Shown here: positions 53,201 through 60,080 of the stretch, piece after piece
Layout: each line of letters starts with the position of its first letter
How positions within the stretch are numbered: position 1 is the first letter of the stretch
Origin: Caloranaerobacter sp050286925
GTDB taxonomy: Bacteria; Bacillota; Clostridia; Tissierellales; Thermohalobacteraceae
Length of the DNA: 64,000 nucleotides
Assembly (NCBI RefSeq): GCF_050286925.1
Contig: NZ_JBFWFX010000002.1
Span: 186,001-250,000, forward strand
Direction: 5' to 3'
Notes under the pieces: generated by a model
Databases searched by the model: none
What the model was told of the DNA's origin: nothing
Seen by the model: only the letters and a program-made list of their open reading frames with translations
Made by a program: the position numbers and the translations under genes

Positions 53201-55631
53201 AAAACTAAATCCTCATTTTGGGACTTTAGAGGATTTTCACAGATTAATTGATGAAGCTCATGAACGCGGTATCAAGATTATGGTTGATGTAGTTCTTAAT
53301 CATATTGGATATGGATTAAAGGAAAATGATCCTGGTATTGGAAAGGATATACCTAATTTCCCAACAGATGAAGATAGGGAAAGATTCAAGGGAATGATTC
53401 GTGAGAATCCTTCAGAAGGAGACCCTATAACACAGGAGTTAGCAGGGCTGCCTGACATTAAGACTGAAGACCCTAAAGTTAGAGAGAAAATTATTAATTG
53501 GCAGGTAGCTTGGGTTAAAGAACTTGGCAGAACAGAAAAGGGTAATACTATTGACTACTTCCGTGTAGATACTGTTAAGCATGTTGATGATGTAACATGG
53601 ATGGCATTTAAGAATGAATTGACTAAGGTAAAACCTGATTTCAAGTTGATAGGTGAAACATTCGGTGCAGACCCAGAAAATACTATGGGAGATTTAGGAA
53701 GTGGCAAGATGGATTCACTATTAGATTTCAACTTCAAATATACTGCACAGAACTTTGTAAATGGTGAAATTGATGATGTAGAAAAATATCTTGAAAAACG
53801 AAACGGTATTCTAAATAATACAGCTACATTTGGCCAATTCTTAGGAAGTCATGATGAGGACGGTTTCTTAGAACGAGTAGGGAAAGATTTAGGTAAGTTA
53901 AAAGTTGCTGCATCATTGCAAATAACAGCAAAGGGTCAACCTGTTATTTATTATGGTGAAGAGCTAGGAATGTCAGGTAAAGCAGAATATCCATATTACT
54001 ATAACAGGTATGACATGCCTTGGGATAAAGTAGAAGGAAATGACGTGCTAGAACATTACAAGAAAATTTTAAATATAAGAAAAGCTCATTCGAAGGTAAT
54101 GGCAAAAGGTATAAGAAACAAGATTGCTGGTTCTGATGAAGAAGGATATCTTGTATTTGAAAGAAGATATGGTAATGAGTCAGTTGTGATTGCACTAAAC
54201 GTTAAAAATGAAGAAAAAACAATAACAGTAAAAGTACCGTTTGAAGCTGGAGCTAAGATAGTAGATGAATATAGTGGAAATATTTATACTGTTGATGATG
54301 AAAATCGTGTAACTTTCTCAATACCAAGCATGTCTGATGGTGGAACTGTAATTTTATATCCTCAGGTACAAGATTCAAACGAACCAGTTGAAGATAATGA
54401 TAATGAAAGTAGTAAATATAAGAATGAAGAAAAGGATAATGAAGAAAAAGATGAAAAGAAGAAAGATTTAGGGACTCTAATAATAACAAAAGATAAAAAT
54501 GGAAATAAGAGGGTTGAATTTAAAGCTGATGAAAATAAACTGAAACAAAAAATAGAAAATGAAGAAAGTGAAATTGTAGAGATAGATGTAGTAAAAGGTG
54601 AAACAGAAGAATTTGATCAAGTTTCAGTAATTATATCTTCCGATTCAGTTTTAAAGGCATCAGAATTTGGTAAAAAACTGTTAATTAACACAGGACAAGC
54701 AGCTTTGGAATTTGATCCATCATCTGTAAAAGTGGATAAGAAAGAGCAAGTGAATATTATGGTTAAGAAGCTCAATGAAAAAGAGACAGATGAGATAATG
54801 ACTAAAGTAAAACAAAAAGGGTATAACCTGATATCACAGGCTTTAGACTTTTATTTGATAGCTAAGTCTAAAGATAATGAAAGAAAACTTGAATTTGATA
54901 AACCTATTGTAATAACTATTAAGTTTGATACTGAAAAAGTAGCTGACAAGAGAAAGATTGGAGTATACTATTACAATGAAAAAGAAGATTTACTGCAATA
55001 TATTGGTGGAAATGTGAAAGATGAAGGCAAGATAGTATTTGAGGCAGAGCATTTCAGTAAATATATGGTAATGGAATACAATAAGGTGTTTGCTGATATT
55101 GATACGTCATGGGCAAAAGAGGAAATAGAGGTTCTTGCTGCAAGACATATAGTAGATGGATTAGACGGAGTAAACTTTGTACCAAATAAAGCTGTAACTA
55201 GAGCAGAATTTGCAAAATTATTAGTTGAAGCATTAGACCTAAAAGCAAATGAGAATAAAGTAACATTTTATGATGTACCAGACGGAGCTTGGTATAAGGA
55301 ATTTGTAGAAACAGCAGCTAGCTTAGGTATAGTTACTGGATATAAAGGTGAATTTAATCCGAATGATAAAATAACAAGAGAAGCAATGGCTGCAATGATA
55401 GTAAGAGCTTTAAAATATGTAGCACCAAATATGGATTATAGCCAGAAAGATATTACTTTTGTTGATAGAGATTCTATATCTGATTGGGCAAAAGATTTAG
55501 TTGGTATAGCTTATAACAAAGGAATAGTAAATGGAATAGATGAAACAACATTTGCACCAAAAGACAACGCAACAAGAGCACAAGCTGCAGTTATTATTTA
55601 CAGACTTCTTCACCTACTTGGCAGAATATAG
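47274..55631 (+). CDS. Giant S-layer-anchored amylopullulanase (pullulanase plus alpha-amylase)
   Basis: This 2,785-residue secreted enzyme has, in order: signal peptide (1 to about 33), a carbohydrate-binding-like domain (about 35-250), an Ig-like domain (about 255-350), a CBM48-like domain (GAFNNWATDGEN, about 375), another Ig-like stretch, CBM41 (about 531-630), CBM48 (about 742), a pullulanase-type GH13 barrel (VVYNHTF near 980; GFRFDLMGL near 1049; YGEPW near 1081; TAHDN near 1164), two Big2-like domains (about 1405-1570), a second CBM41-like domain (about 1574-1665), a second GH13 amylase barrel (VTDRFNDGD near 1887; VVLNHIG near 2005; FRVDTVKHV near 2097; GETFG near 2127; SHDED near 2193), an acidic linker (about 2375-2395) and three SLH repeats (about 2605-2785). 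It should degrade both alpha-1,4 and alpha-1,6 bonds at the cell wall. AAGGAGAG precedes the ATG. Confidence 0.95.
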   Translation: MFNRSRKIISLLLVTIMIFGMFLGIIPNTSVEASSNNIIIDGSFDDAWNSIPIIGNSPSSGWVDSNIDNLRLYNDSEYLFFWIDAVNVPNWGENGMFIDIALNVNDEDSGISSNPWGAQFNFDGTSAKPNYHIMMRVKNDNEVNGAALYSSSDFTNPILATWTNLKGAEFALDRNKGFEGKIPLKEMGLKNGDKLKAIVVLSGNNGEHGAFDVIPSAEGNTIAKSWNESSNPNIQSIYSSTYVITGIEEPKTLEVVSTKPYDGENNVSVDLDKIEIDFSEDINLLSAEDITVSGEVYSAVYSEGSKLILNLEEPLKYDTTYTVNIPEGAVKGLNTETTNKQISFSFTTETALKSPVVDKNEVTFIYKGDNNTKDVKVAGAFNNWATDGENAIILTKGENNIWTKTLDIPTGIYGYKFIVDGNWILDPLNDKKIAGGYGDDSKLIVPGLIIDIPGEVEKGDTVSLTAKFLNEDESEEIVTPTWKLDKTVTGVTLDGNKLIISQDAQVGDKFTIEATINGYSAKKEITILENMYTYTINYYRYDGKQKDWDMWIWEDGKEGNAYPFTGIDEDGFATATYKFPSKKINIITRPGNWSEQEMDRVIEIKEGDSVEVWIIQGVSEVYYKREDADISARVQAAMMDSLNEIYVTTTHAVEDSDLETFRLIDVTNGNKNIQVNASLIGANKVKLTVQDSDLIDVRNIYKVESDRFKGCIVTMRKILDDPKFYYDGNDLGLTYTKEKSTFKVWAPTAKKVSVALYDDAGEYNSLGIVEDHSGGREIEMSREENGVWTLTVNEDLKGKYYMYRVEFADGTVNYAVDPYARAVSANGQRTAIVDLEETNFEGWNPEYKPPMINPTDAIIYELHVRDFSIDENSGIVNKGKFKAFTETGTTYNGVKTGIDSLEELGVTHVHLLPSFDFKTVNELTVDDPDSTDPKFNWGYDPQNYNVPEGSYSTDPQNPIARIKEFKEMVQALHDKGIRVIMDVVYNHTFEVENGPFNKIVPGYFYRTDDTGKFTNGSGCGNEIATERPMVRKYIKDSVRYWAEEYNVDGFRFDLMGLIDVQTMTEIAKELHEKVDPTILIYGEPWQAGGSSLSAELQTTKGKQKGKGFAVFNDNLRGAIKGGSDDASKGFATGEQGKEYDIVKGIMGSVHDFTDSPTETINYVTAHDNLNLWDKIIKTQGLEEEEGFIHIRDGKLTGEDAEKYNSVDEAVSAATVHHAVDLNNVLENETVKRSLLANGIVLTSQGIPFMHAGDELLRTKFGDHNSYKSPDAINKIRWEYKAQFKPVFDYYKGLIELRKAHPAFRMTTKNDVESNIEILRQDGNVVAYKLKDYANNDTWRNIVVIYNGNEHAVDVNLPNDSDTWNIVVNDKKAGTEVIETIKGSTVTVEGLSMMVLYDEANDYIPVPTSIELDAKEIGLEVGDVRTVKAVVKDQNGNPMLYQQIEWLSSDESVAVVNNGRITAVKDGDAIITAKVGDIEETIIVHVGKLVPSEIIVTGENTVFATRKIQLTATVKDQYGQEMTNVSVQWTSSNTEIAVVDSNGEVTGISPGKVTIIIKAGDVTCEYEIEVKEYVKRYIRFKYIREDKDYTDWNLWVWFTGVKDGQIDFEKIEDGVAIANIEISPETKEVGFIVRKGTDWSTAKQDIQEDRYIKVDPDQVITKVIVTSMVKEFKIIPSVKGPVLENGSVTFYYRDEELYRNDAMDTLDGVKVKIDGKEYDMEYIPEDELYVYTLRDISEGTHEYSFVVTKDGETIEIPDPKNTSEDGKSYIVYQNLKLDIKASVIPHEIDYNQNAVLSLEITSNGEPVKVKEIYADLSALGGSKELPISDELKEISISVRDNVTAGTKTIPIKVIDEYGKEHYKDVTVEVKPRLSVGELDFDWDEARIYFIVTDRFNDGDKSNNDPYNIGYDTSMPGTYHGGDFAGIIEKLDYLKELGINTIWITPIVENIKFDTRHAENPHITPYYGYHGYWASNFEKLNPHFGTLEDFHRLIDEAHERGIKIMVDVVLNHIGYGLKENDPGIGKDIPNFPTDEDRERFKGMIRENPSEGDPITQELAGLPDIKTEDPKVREKIINWQVAWVKELGRTEKGNTIDYFRVDTVKHVDDVTWMAFKNELTKVKPDFKLIGETFGADPENTMGDLGSGKMDSLLDFNFKYTAQNFVNGEIDDVEKYLEKRNGILNNTATFGQFLGSHDEDGFLERVGKDLGKLKVAASLQITAKGQPVIYYGEELGMSGKAEYPYYYNRYDMPWDKVEGNDVLEHYKKILNIRKAHSKVMAKGIRNKIAGSDEEGYLVFERRYGNESVVIALNVKNEEKTITVKVPFEAGAKIVDEYSGNIYTVDDENRVTFSIPSMSDGGTVILYPQVQDSNEPVEDNDNESSKYKNEEKDNEEKDEKKKDLGTLIITKDKNGNKRVEFKADENKLKQKIENEESEIVEIDVVKGETEEFDQVSVIISSDSVLKASEFGKKLLINTGQAALEFDPSSVKVDKKEQVNIMVKKLNEKETDEIMTKVKQKGYNLISQALDFYLIAKSKDNERKLEFDKPIVITIKFDTEKVADKRKIGVYYYNEKEDLLQYIGGNVKDEGKIVFEAEHFSKYMVMEYNKVFADIDTSWAKEEIEVLAARHIVDGLDGVNFVPNKAVTRAEFAKLLVEALDLKANENKVTFYDVPDGAWYKEFVETAASLGIVTGYKGEFNPNDKITREAMAAMIVRALKYVAPNMDYSQKDITFVDRDSISDWAKDLVGIAYNKGIVNGIDETTFAPKDNATRAQAAVIIYRLLHLLGRI

Positions 55632-55635
55632 TACT

Positions 55636-55672
55636 AAAGTTTCCGGTGGGACACCCGCCGGAAACTTTTTTG
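55636..55672 (+). terminator. Terminator of the giant amylopullulanase gene
   Basis: AAAGTTTCCGG (55636-55646) pairs with CCGGAAACTTT (55658-55668), with GGG/CCC inside, followed by a T-run. Confidence 0.92.
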
Positions 55673-55681
55673 TGGAAAAAC

Positions 55682-55700
55682 AGACGGTTCTGTTGTATCA
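55682..55700. repeat. Half copy of the REP-like repeat
   Basis: CAGACGGTTCTGTTGTATCA matches the left arm and loop start of the four complete copies. The right arm is missing, and the sequence breaks into an A-run next to the truncated yjbQ remnant. Confidence 0.75.
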
Positions 55701-55713
55701 TAAAAAAAATTAA

Positions 55714-55896
55714 AGCAGCACAGGAATATGTCATGTTATATTGAGAGCAATAAACAGTCAAATAACTTTCCAAGACAATGTTGTTGTGGCTATAACAGAT
55801 GGAAAATTAGATTTTGGTCCATGGGAGCAAATATTTTATGGAGAATTTGATGGGAAAAGGAGAAAGAGAGTTTTAGTAAAGATTATAGGAGAATAA
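55714..55896 (+). pseudogene. Truncated C-terminal end of a yjbQ (UPF0047) gene
   Basis: After a stop at 55711-55713 the frame encodes about 60 residues with no start signal: GICHVILRAINSQITF, then TDGKLDFGPWEQIFYGEFDG and KRRKRVLVKIIGE before TAA. This matches the C-terminal half of the small YjbQ/UPF0047 family (His motif, GxWQxI-like segment, EFDGxRRRxVxV end). The N-terminal half is absent, so the gene is broken. It sits next to a half REP-like repeat, just after the giant gene's terminator. Confidence 0.82.
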
Positions 55897-55926
55897 AAAT
55901 AGAGCTAGAAATATTGTAATTACCTA

Positions 55927-55985
55927 TTGCATTTCTTATTCAATAATAGTATACTAATAATAGTTCGCATGCGAAATATTTATCG
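55927..55985 (+). promoter_or_regulatory. Promoter with MarR-type palindromic operator
   Basis: TTGCAT (55927-55932), a 17-base spacer and TATACT (55950-55955) are followed by the perfect palindrome TTCGCATGCGAA (55974-55985) in the start region, directly before the ygbA-like gene. The MarR-family gene two positions downstream is the likely binder. Confidence 0.75.
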
Positions 55986-56001
55986 ATGAAGGTGAAATAT
56001 A

Positions 56002-56289
56002 ATGGACAAGTTAGAAAATGAAAAGAAATTATTAGAGAAAATGATTAAACTATATTGTAGAAAAAAACATAATACAGGTGAAAATTTATGTTCAGATTGT
56101 GAAGAATTAATGGAATACGCTTTTTATAGACTTTCAAAATGCCCTTTTGGGAATAATAAAAAGAGTTGTGCTAATTGTAATATAAAATGTTATGATAAAG
56201 AACATAAAGATAGAATTAAAGAAGTTATGAAGTTTTCAGGATGGAGGATATTTTTTAGACATCCTATTATGACGTTAAGGCATTTTTAA
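56002..56289 (+). CDS. YgbA-like 'nitrous oxide-stimulated promoter' family protein
   Basis: This 95-residue Cys-rich protein has cysteines in CSDC, CPFG and CANCNIKC arrangements, ending MKFSGWRIFFRHPIMTLRHF, which is the recognisable C-terminal signature of the YgbA/PF11756 family. The cysteine pattern suggests a metal or iron-sulphur site. The family is linked to nitrosative stress in Gram-negative bacteria, but its function here is unproved. It is the first gene after the palindromic operator and is probably cotranscribed with marR and hsmA. Confidence 0.85.
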   Translation: MDKLENEKKLLEKMIKLYCRKKHNTGENLCSDCEELMEYAFYRLSKCPFGNNKKSCANCNIKCYDKEHKDRIKEVMKFSGWRIFFRHPIMTLRHF

Positions 56290-56345
56290 AATGGAGAATA
56301 TAGTGAATATTAAGTTGTCAAAAGAACATAAGAGGAAGTGATAAG

Positions 56346-56780
56346 ATGTCAGATGAAAAAAAAGGATTGCAAATAGGTTTATTGATAAGAGAAATAAATT
56401 CAAAAATTAATAGTAATCTAAGACATGAATTTGAAAGTACTGGATTGACTATTCCTCAAATAATGCTTATTAGAATACTTGTAAAACATAAAAAATTAAA
56501 GGTTAGTGAGATAAGTAAAAAAATGAGTCTTGCTAATAGTACAGTTTCAGGAATAATTGATAGGCTTGAAAAACAGGAAATATTGAAAAGGACACGAAGT
56601 AGCGAGGATAAAAGGATAGTATATATTGAACTTGCAGATAAAGGTTATGAAATAGGTAAATATTTTTATAATACTATAAATAGTTATTTTCAAGATGTTT
56701 TTGGAAAAGCAAGTGAGGAAGAAATAGAAGTCATTCTTAATGGACTTCAGACACTAAAAAAAGTGTTAGATAGACGATAA
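56346..56780 (+). CDS. MarR-family transcriptional regulator
   Basis: This 144-residue winged-helix regulator has the recognition helix region MSLANSTVSGIIDRLEKQEI and the wing KRTRSSEDKRIVYIELADKG. It follows the ygbA-like gene by 56 bases with an AAGAGGAAG ribosome binding site and precedes hsmA by 20 bases. Autoregulation through the TTCGCATGCGAA palindrome upstream of the cluster is likely. The ligand is unknown; regulators of this family often sense phenolic compounds, oxidants or drugs. Confidence 0.9.
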   Translation: MSDEKKGLQIGLLIREINSKINSNLRHEFESTGLTIPQIMLIRILVKHKKLKVSEISKKMSLANSTVSGIIDRLEKQEILKRTRSSEDKRIVYIELADKGYEIGKYFYNTINSYFQDVFGKASEEEIEVILNGLQTLKKVLDRR

Positions 56781-56800
56781 AAGTAAAGGGGGTAATTTTT

Positions 56801-57163
56801 ATGTTAAGTTTTGCTATTATTTTTATAACATGTGCATTGATTTGTTATACTATTGGAGTGTGGAGTGAAAAAATAGCTGGTATACTTAAAGGGTGGCATT
56901 TAGTATTTTTCTGGATAGGGTTTGTTTTTGATACTTTAGGAACGACACTTATGGGAAAAATAAGTGGAGGGTTTGAACTTAATGTACATGGGATTACTGG
57001 GCTAATTGCTATTTTGCTTATGTTATTTCATGCAGTCTGGGCTACAATAGTTTTATTAAAGAAAGATCAAAAATCAATGAAAAATTTTCACAAGTTTAGT
57101 TTATTAGTTTGGTTTATTTGGTTGATTCCTTATTTTACTGGAATGATATTAAATATGGTTTAA
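56801..57163 (+). CDS. hsmA: HsmA-family small membrane protein
   Basis: This 120-residue protein has four hydrophobic segments, a conserved His/Trp pattern (KGWHLVFFWIGFVFDTLGTT; LLMLFHAVWATIVLL) and a C-terminal FIWLIPYFTGMILNM. It matches the HsmA (TIGR03987) family, which is of unknown function and often found next to MarR regulators. The ATG follows AAAGGGGG. It is the last gene of the three-gene cluster and is followed by a terminator. Confidence 0.8.
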   Translation: MLSFAIIFITCALICYTIGVWSEKIAGILKGWHLVFFWIGFVFDTLGTTLMGKISGGFELNVHGITGLIAILLMLFHAVWATIVLLKKDQKSMKNFHKFSLLVWFIWLIPYFTGMILNMV

Positions 57164-57170
57164 TGTTGAG

Positions 57171-57199
57171 AGAGTCATGAAAAATCATGACTCTTTTTG
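57171..57199 (+). terminator. Terminator of the ygbA-marR-hsmA cluster
   Basis: AGAGTCATGA (57171-57180) pairs with TCATGACTCT (57185-57194) around AAAA, followed by TTTTTG. Confidence 0.92.
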
Positions 57200-57310
57200 T
57201 GTATTTTTTTTCCATAAATTTTTGTTTACATATTTTTGTTAGTCAATATATTTGATATTATAGTTATATAAAATGATTTCTAAATATTTAGTTGATAGGG
57301 GGAGTTTTAA

Positions 57311-58249
57311 ATGAAATTAATTGATTTACATTGTGATACAATGAGTAAAATTATTGTAACTGAAAATGAAACAGAACTAAAAGAAAATAATTTTCATGTT
57401 GATCTTGAAAAGTTAATTAAAGCAGACTCTTTAGCTCAATTTTTTGCTCTCTATATAGATATTGAAGAGAAAGACAATTATTTTGAATATTGCTTGGAAA
57501 TGTTAGATAGATTTTATCAAGAACTTGAAAAAAATAATGAAAAGATTGCAATAGCTAGAAGTTATGAAGAAATGATTCAAAACGAAGAAAATGGTAAAAT
57601 ATCAGCTTTTCTTACAATAGAAGAAGGTGGAATATTAAAAGGTAAGTTATATAATTTAAGAAATTTTTATAGATTAGGTGTAAGATTAATAACTCTTACG
57701 TGGAATTATCCTAATCAAATAGGTTATCCAAATTATAAAAGAGAATATATGACTAAAGGGCTTACACCTTTTGGTAGAGAAGTCGTAAGAGAAATGAATA
57801 GGCTTGGAATGATTATAGACGTTTCTCATCTATCTGATCAAGGGTTTTTTGATGTAGCATCAATATCTACAAAACCATTTATAGCATCTCATTCAAATGC
57901 CCGATCTATAAGAAATCATCCAAGAAATTTGACGGATGAAATGATAAAAATACTTGCTGAAAAAGGTGGAGTAATGGGAATAAATTTCTGTTCATCTTTT
58001 TTAGGTAATAGTTCTATAAGTCGAATAGAAGATATAGTTATGCATATTAAGCATATTAGAAAAGTTGGGGGAATTGATGTTATAGCTATTGGTTCTGATT
58101 ATGATGGAATTAATTGTGAATTAGAGATTTGCAATATTGGTGAAATGAATAAGTTGTTACATGCATTAGAAAAAAATGGCTTTTCATCTGAAGAAATAGA
58201 AAAGATATTTTTTAAAAATGCTAAAAGAGTTATTAAGGAAGTTCTGTGA
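57311..58249 (+). CDS. Membrane dipeptidase family (M19) peptidase
   Basis: This 312-residue zinc enzyme of the renal dipeptidase family cleaves dipeptides. Metal ligands are visible in LIDLHCDTMS at the N-terminus, the bridging Glu in TIEEGG, SHLSDQGF, and ASHSNARSI. The C-terminal IAIGSDYDGI is typical of the family. There is no signal peptide or membrane anchor. The ATG follows AGGGGGAG. It is transcribed alone with a palindromic terminator shared with the convergent glycosyltransferase gene. Confidence 0.92.
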   Translation: MKLIDLHCDTMSKIIVTENETELKENNFHVDLEKLIKADSLAQFFALYIDIEEKDNYFEYCLEMLDRFYQELEKNNEKIAIARSYEEMIQNEENGKISAFLTIEEGGILKGKLYNLRNFYRLGVRLITLTWNYPNQIGYPNYKREYMTKGLTPFGREVVREMNRLGMIIDVSHLSDQGFFDVASISTKPFIASHSNARSIRNHPRNLTDEMIKILAEKGGVMGINFCSSFLGNSSISRIEDIVMHIKHIRKVGGIDVIAIGSDYDGINCELEICNIGEMNKLLHALEKNGFSSEEIEKIFFKNAKRVIKEVL

Positions 58250-58272
58250 GTCAAGGGATCTCCCTTGACTCA
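58247..58272. terminator. Bidirectional terminator between the M19 and glycosyltransferase genes
   Basis: A perfect 26-bp palindrome (TGAGTCAAGGGA and its reverse complement around TC) overlaps the M19 stop codon. Confidence 0.85.
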
Positions 58273-58282
58273 TTTACATTTA

Positions 58283-59947
58283 TTAGTTAATAGGAAATTG
58301 CTGAAGTATTATTTCTTTCCAATGTTTTTCCCAGATTTTTTTAGAAAAATGTTCAGATATTTTACGAGCATTTTTTCCCATATTTTTTCTTAATTTAGGG
58401 TTATTTATAAGCGTAATGATTGCATTTTTTAAATTTTCTTTGTTTATTTCTATTAAATATCCGTTGTAACCATGGATTATTAAATCTGTAAGTCCTCCTA
58501 CTAATCCAGCAATTATTGGTTTTCCACAAGCCATAGCTTCAAGTAGTGAAAGTGAAGTTCCTTCTGAATATAGAGATGGAATAAGAACTATATTTGCATC
58601 TTTATAAGCCTTATACATTTCATTCATTTCATACCAAGTATATTCTATACGAGGATGTTTAGAGGCAAAAATTTTCATGTGTTTTTCAGATTCTTTAGTA
58701 CCTCTTCCGACGAATGAAAATATAACATTGTCATATTCATTAACTAGCTCAACAGCTACTTTTTTACAAACAGTCCATCCTCTACCTGGATGTAATCTAC
58801 GAGGATATAGTATTTTAATATATCTTTTATTAGTTAAAATAGAATTGCTTGGTTTAAATATCTTTAAATCTACATAATTAGGTATATATACCTTTTTACA
58901 TTTGAGATTTGGATTAACTGCATTCAGCCAATTTATTGTATTTGTATCTACAGATACAAGTAAGTCTACTGCACTAAGGCCTTGAAAGAACCTGTTATAC
59001 CAGAGTTTAGAACGCCACCATTGACGCTCACATGAATCCCACCAAATACCATGGCTTATACAAATAGAGTTAGGGAAAACATGTGGATATATTACATCCA
59101 TGTTGAAATATATATGATAATCATAATCTTTAGCTACTTGATAGAATTTTTTATTAAGTTCTATAAAGAAATCTTGATCAAAACCTGGATCTCCAATTCC
59201 TTTTATTTTAATACCTTCATAAGTTCTCTCCCATTCTTCATGACCTGATGGCTGAAAAACATCTACTTGATATCCAAGTTTTTGTAGAAGTTTTGCTAAA
59301 TCAATCAAATATCGCTCCCCACCACCGAATAAACATCTATTACCATTCCATTCAAAAAATTGAGGTGTAATGATGGCTACTTTAGGCATAGGTTTTAAAT
59401 ATATTTTTCTTTTTTCTTCTGTAGAAAATGTAATTTCTAATTTAGGTTGCCAATCTTTATTGCTATGTTTCTGACTGCAAAGACCTAATAAAGATGCATT
59501 ATCTTTTTCATTCTCAGCTTTTATGATTATACCGAAGTTCTTTTCTGGATTTTTTAACCACTCTCTAGTATATTCAGTTATATCCCAACTTATAGATTCC
59601 CATAGATGGTAATTAATTTTGGTTTGTACTTTTCTGTTCTCATCATATGAAGGTTGATTTAAATAGCTTACATTTTTATCATTCCAATTTTCTGTTATAG
59701 GATGTATACTAAAAATATTCTCTTGTTCCATATAGTCATTTCGTATGCAAAAAAGTGTTAATTTTGCATTAATTATATTACAATTTTTAGGAAGATTACT
59801 TAAATCAAATTTTAGTAATATTCGGTATTTTATATATGATTTAAAGTATCCTAAAAAGTAGTGAGTTTGATTTGAAAAATTTTTACTTTTTAAATAACTA
59901 TCTATAAAAGTATCCATAACTGGAGAAATATATATTGTTTTTTGCAC
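58283..59947 (-). CDS. DNRLRE-domain / GT4 glycosyltransferase fusion
   Basis: This protein of about 554 residues has two parts. Residues about 1-180 form a DNRLRE-like beta-sandwich (DTFIDSYLKSKNFSNQ; RILLKFDLSNLP; WDITEYTREWLKNPEKNFGI), a domain normally found on secreted proteins. From about residue 188 it is a GT-B glycosyltransferase of family 4, with the sugar-acceptor half starting KVAIITPQFFEWNGNRCLF and GGGERYLIDLAKLLQKLGY, and the nucleotide-sugar half (LYPRRLHPGRGW; SLYSEGTSLSLLEAMACGKP). There is no signal peptide. GTG 59947 is preferred over GTG 59956, which overlaps AGGTG. Acceptor and donor are unknown. It stands alone. Confidence 0.85.
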   Translation of the reverse strand: MQKTIYISPVMDTFIDSYLKSKNFSNQTHYFLGYFKSYIKYRILLKFDLSNLPKNCNIINAKLTLFCIRNDYMEQENIFSIHPITENWNDKNVSYLNQPSYDENRKVQTKINYHLWESISWDITEYTREWLKNPEKNFGIIIKAENEKDNASLLGLCSQKHSNKDWQPKLEITFSTEEKRKIYLKPMPKVAIITPQFFEWNGNRCLFGGGERYLIDLAKLLQKLGYQVDVFQPSGHEEWERTYEGIKIKGIGDPGFDQDFFIELNKKFYQVAKDYDYHIYFNMDVIYPHVFPNSICISHGIWWDSCERQWWRSKLWYNRFFQGLSAVDLLVSVDTNTINWLNAVNPNLKCKKVYIPNYVDLKIFKPSNSILTNKRYIKILYPRRLHPGRGWTVCKKVAVELVNEYDNVIFSFVGRGTKESEKHMKIFASKHPRIEYTWYEMNEMYKAYKDANIVLIPSLYSEGTSLSLLEAMACGKPIIAGLVGGLTDLIIHGYNGYLIEINKENLKNAIITLINNPKLRKNMGKNARKISEHFSKKIWEKHWKEIILQQFPIN

Positions 59948-60061
59948 AGTTATCACCTGCTTTAAAAAATAATAGGATAATGATAAAAATATAATTCTAC
60001 TATAGAATATTATTGAATAGGAAAAATGTGCTTAAAAAAAATATTATAAAAAATAAAAAAG

Positions 60062-60080
60062 TGCCACGAATTAAGTGGCA
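60062..60080 (-). terminator. Terminator of the FtsH paralogue
   Basis: TGCCAC pairs with GTGGCA around the stop codon, and on the minus strand CTTTTTTATTTTTT follows. The stem includes the last codons of the gene. Confidence 0.75.

Noticed and set aside
55741..55896. TTG-initiated 51-codon gene
   Set aside because: No ribosome binding site, and homology to YjbQ starts upstream of the TTG and covers only the C-terminal part, so it is a remnant.
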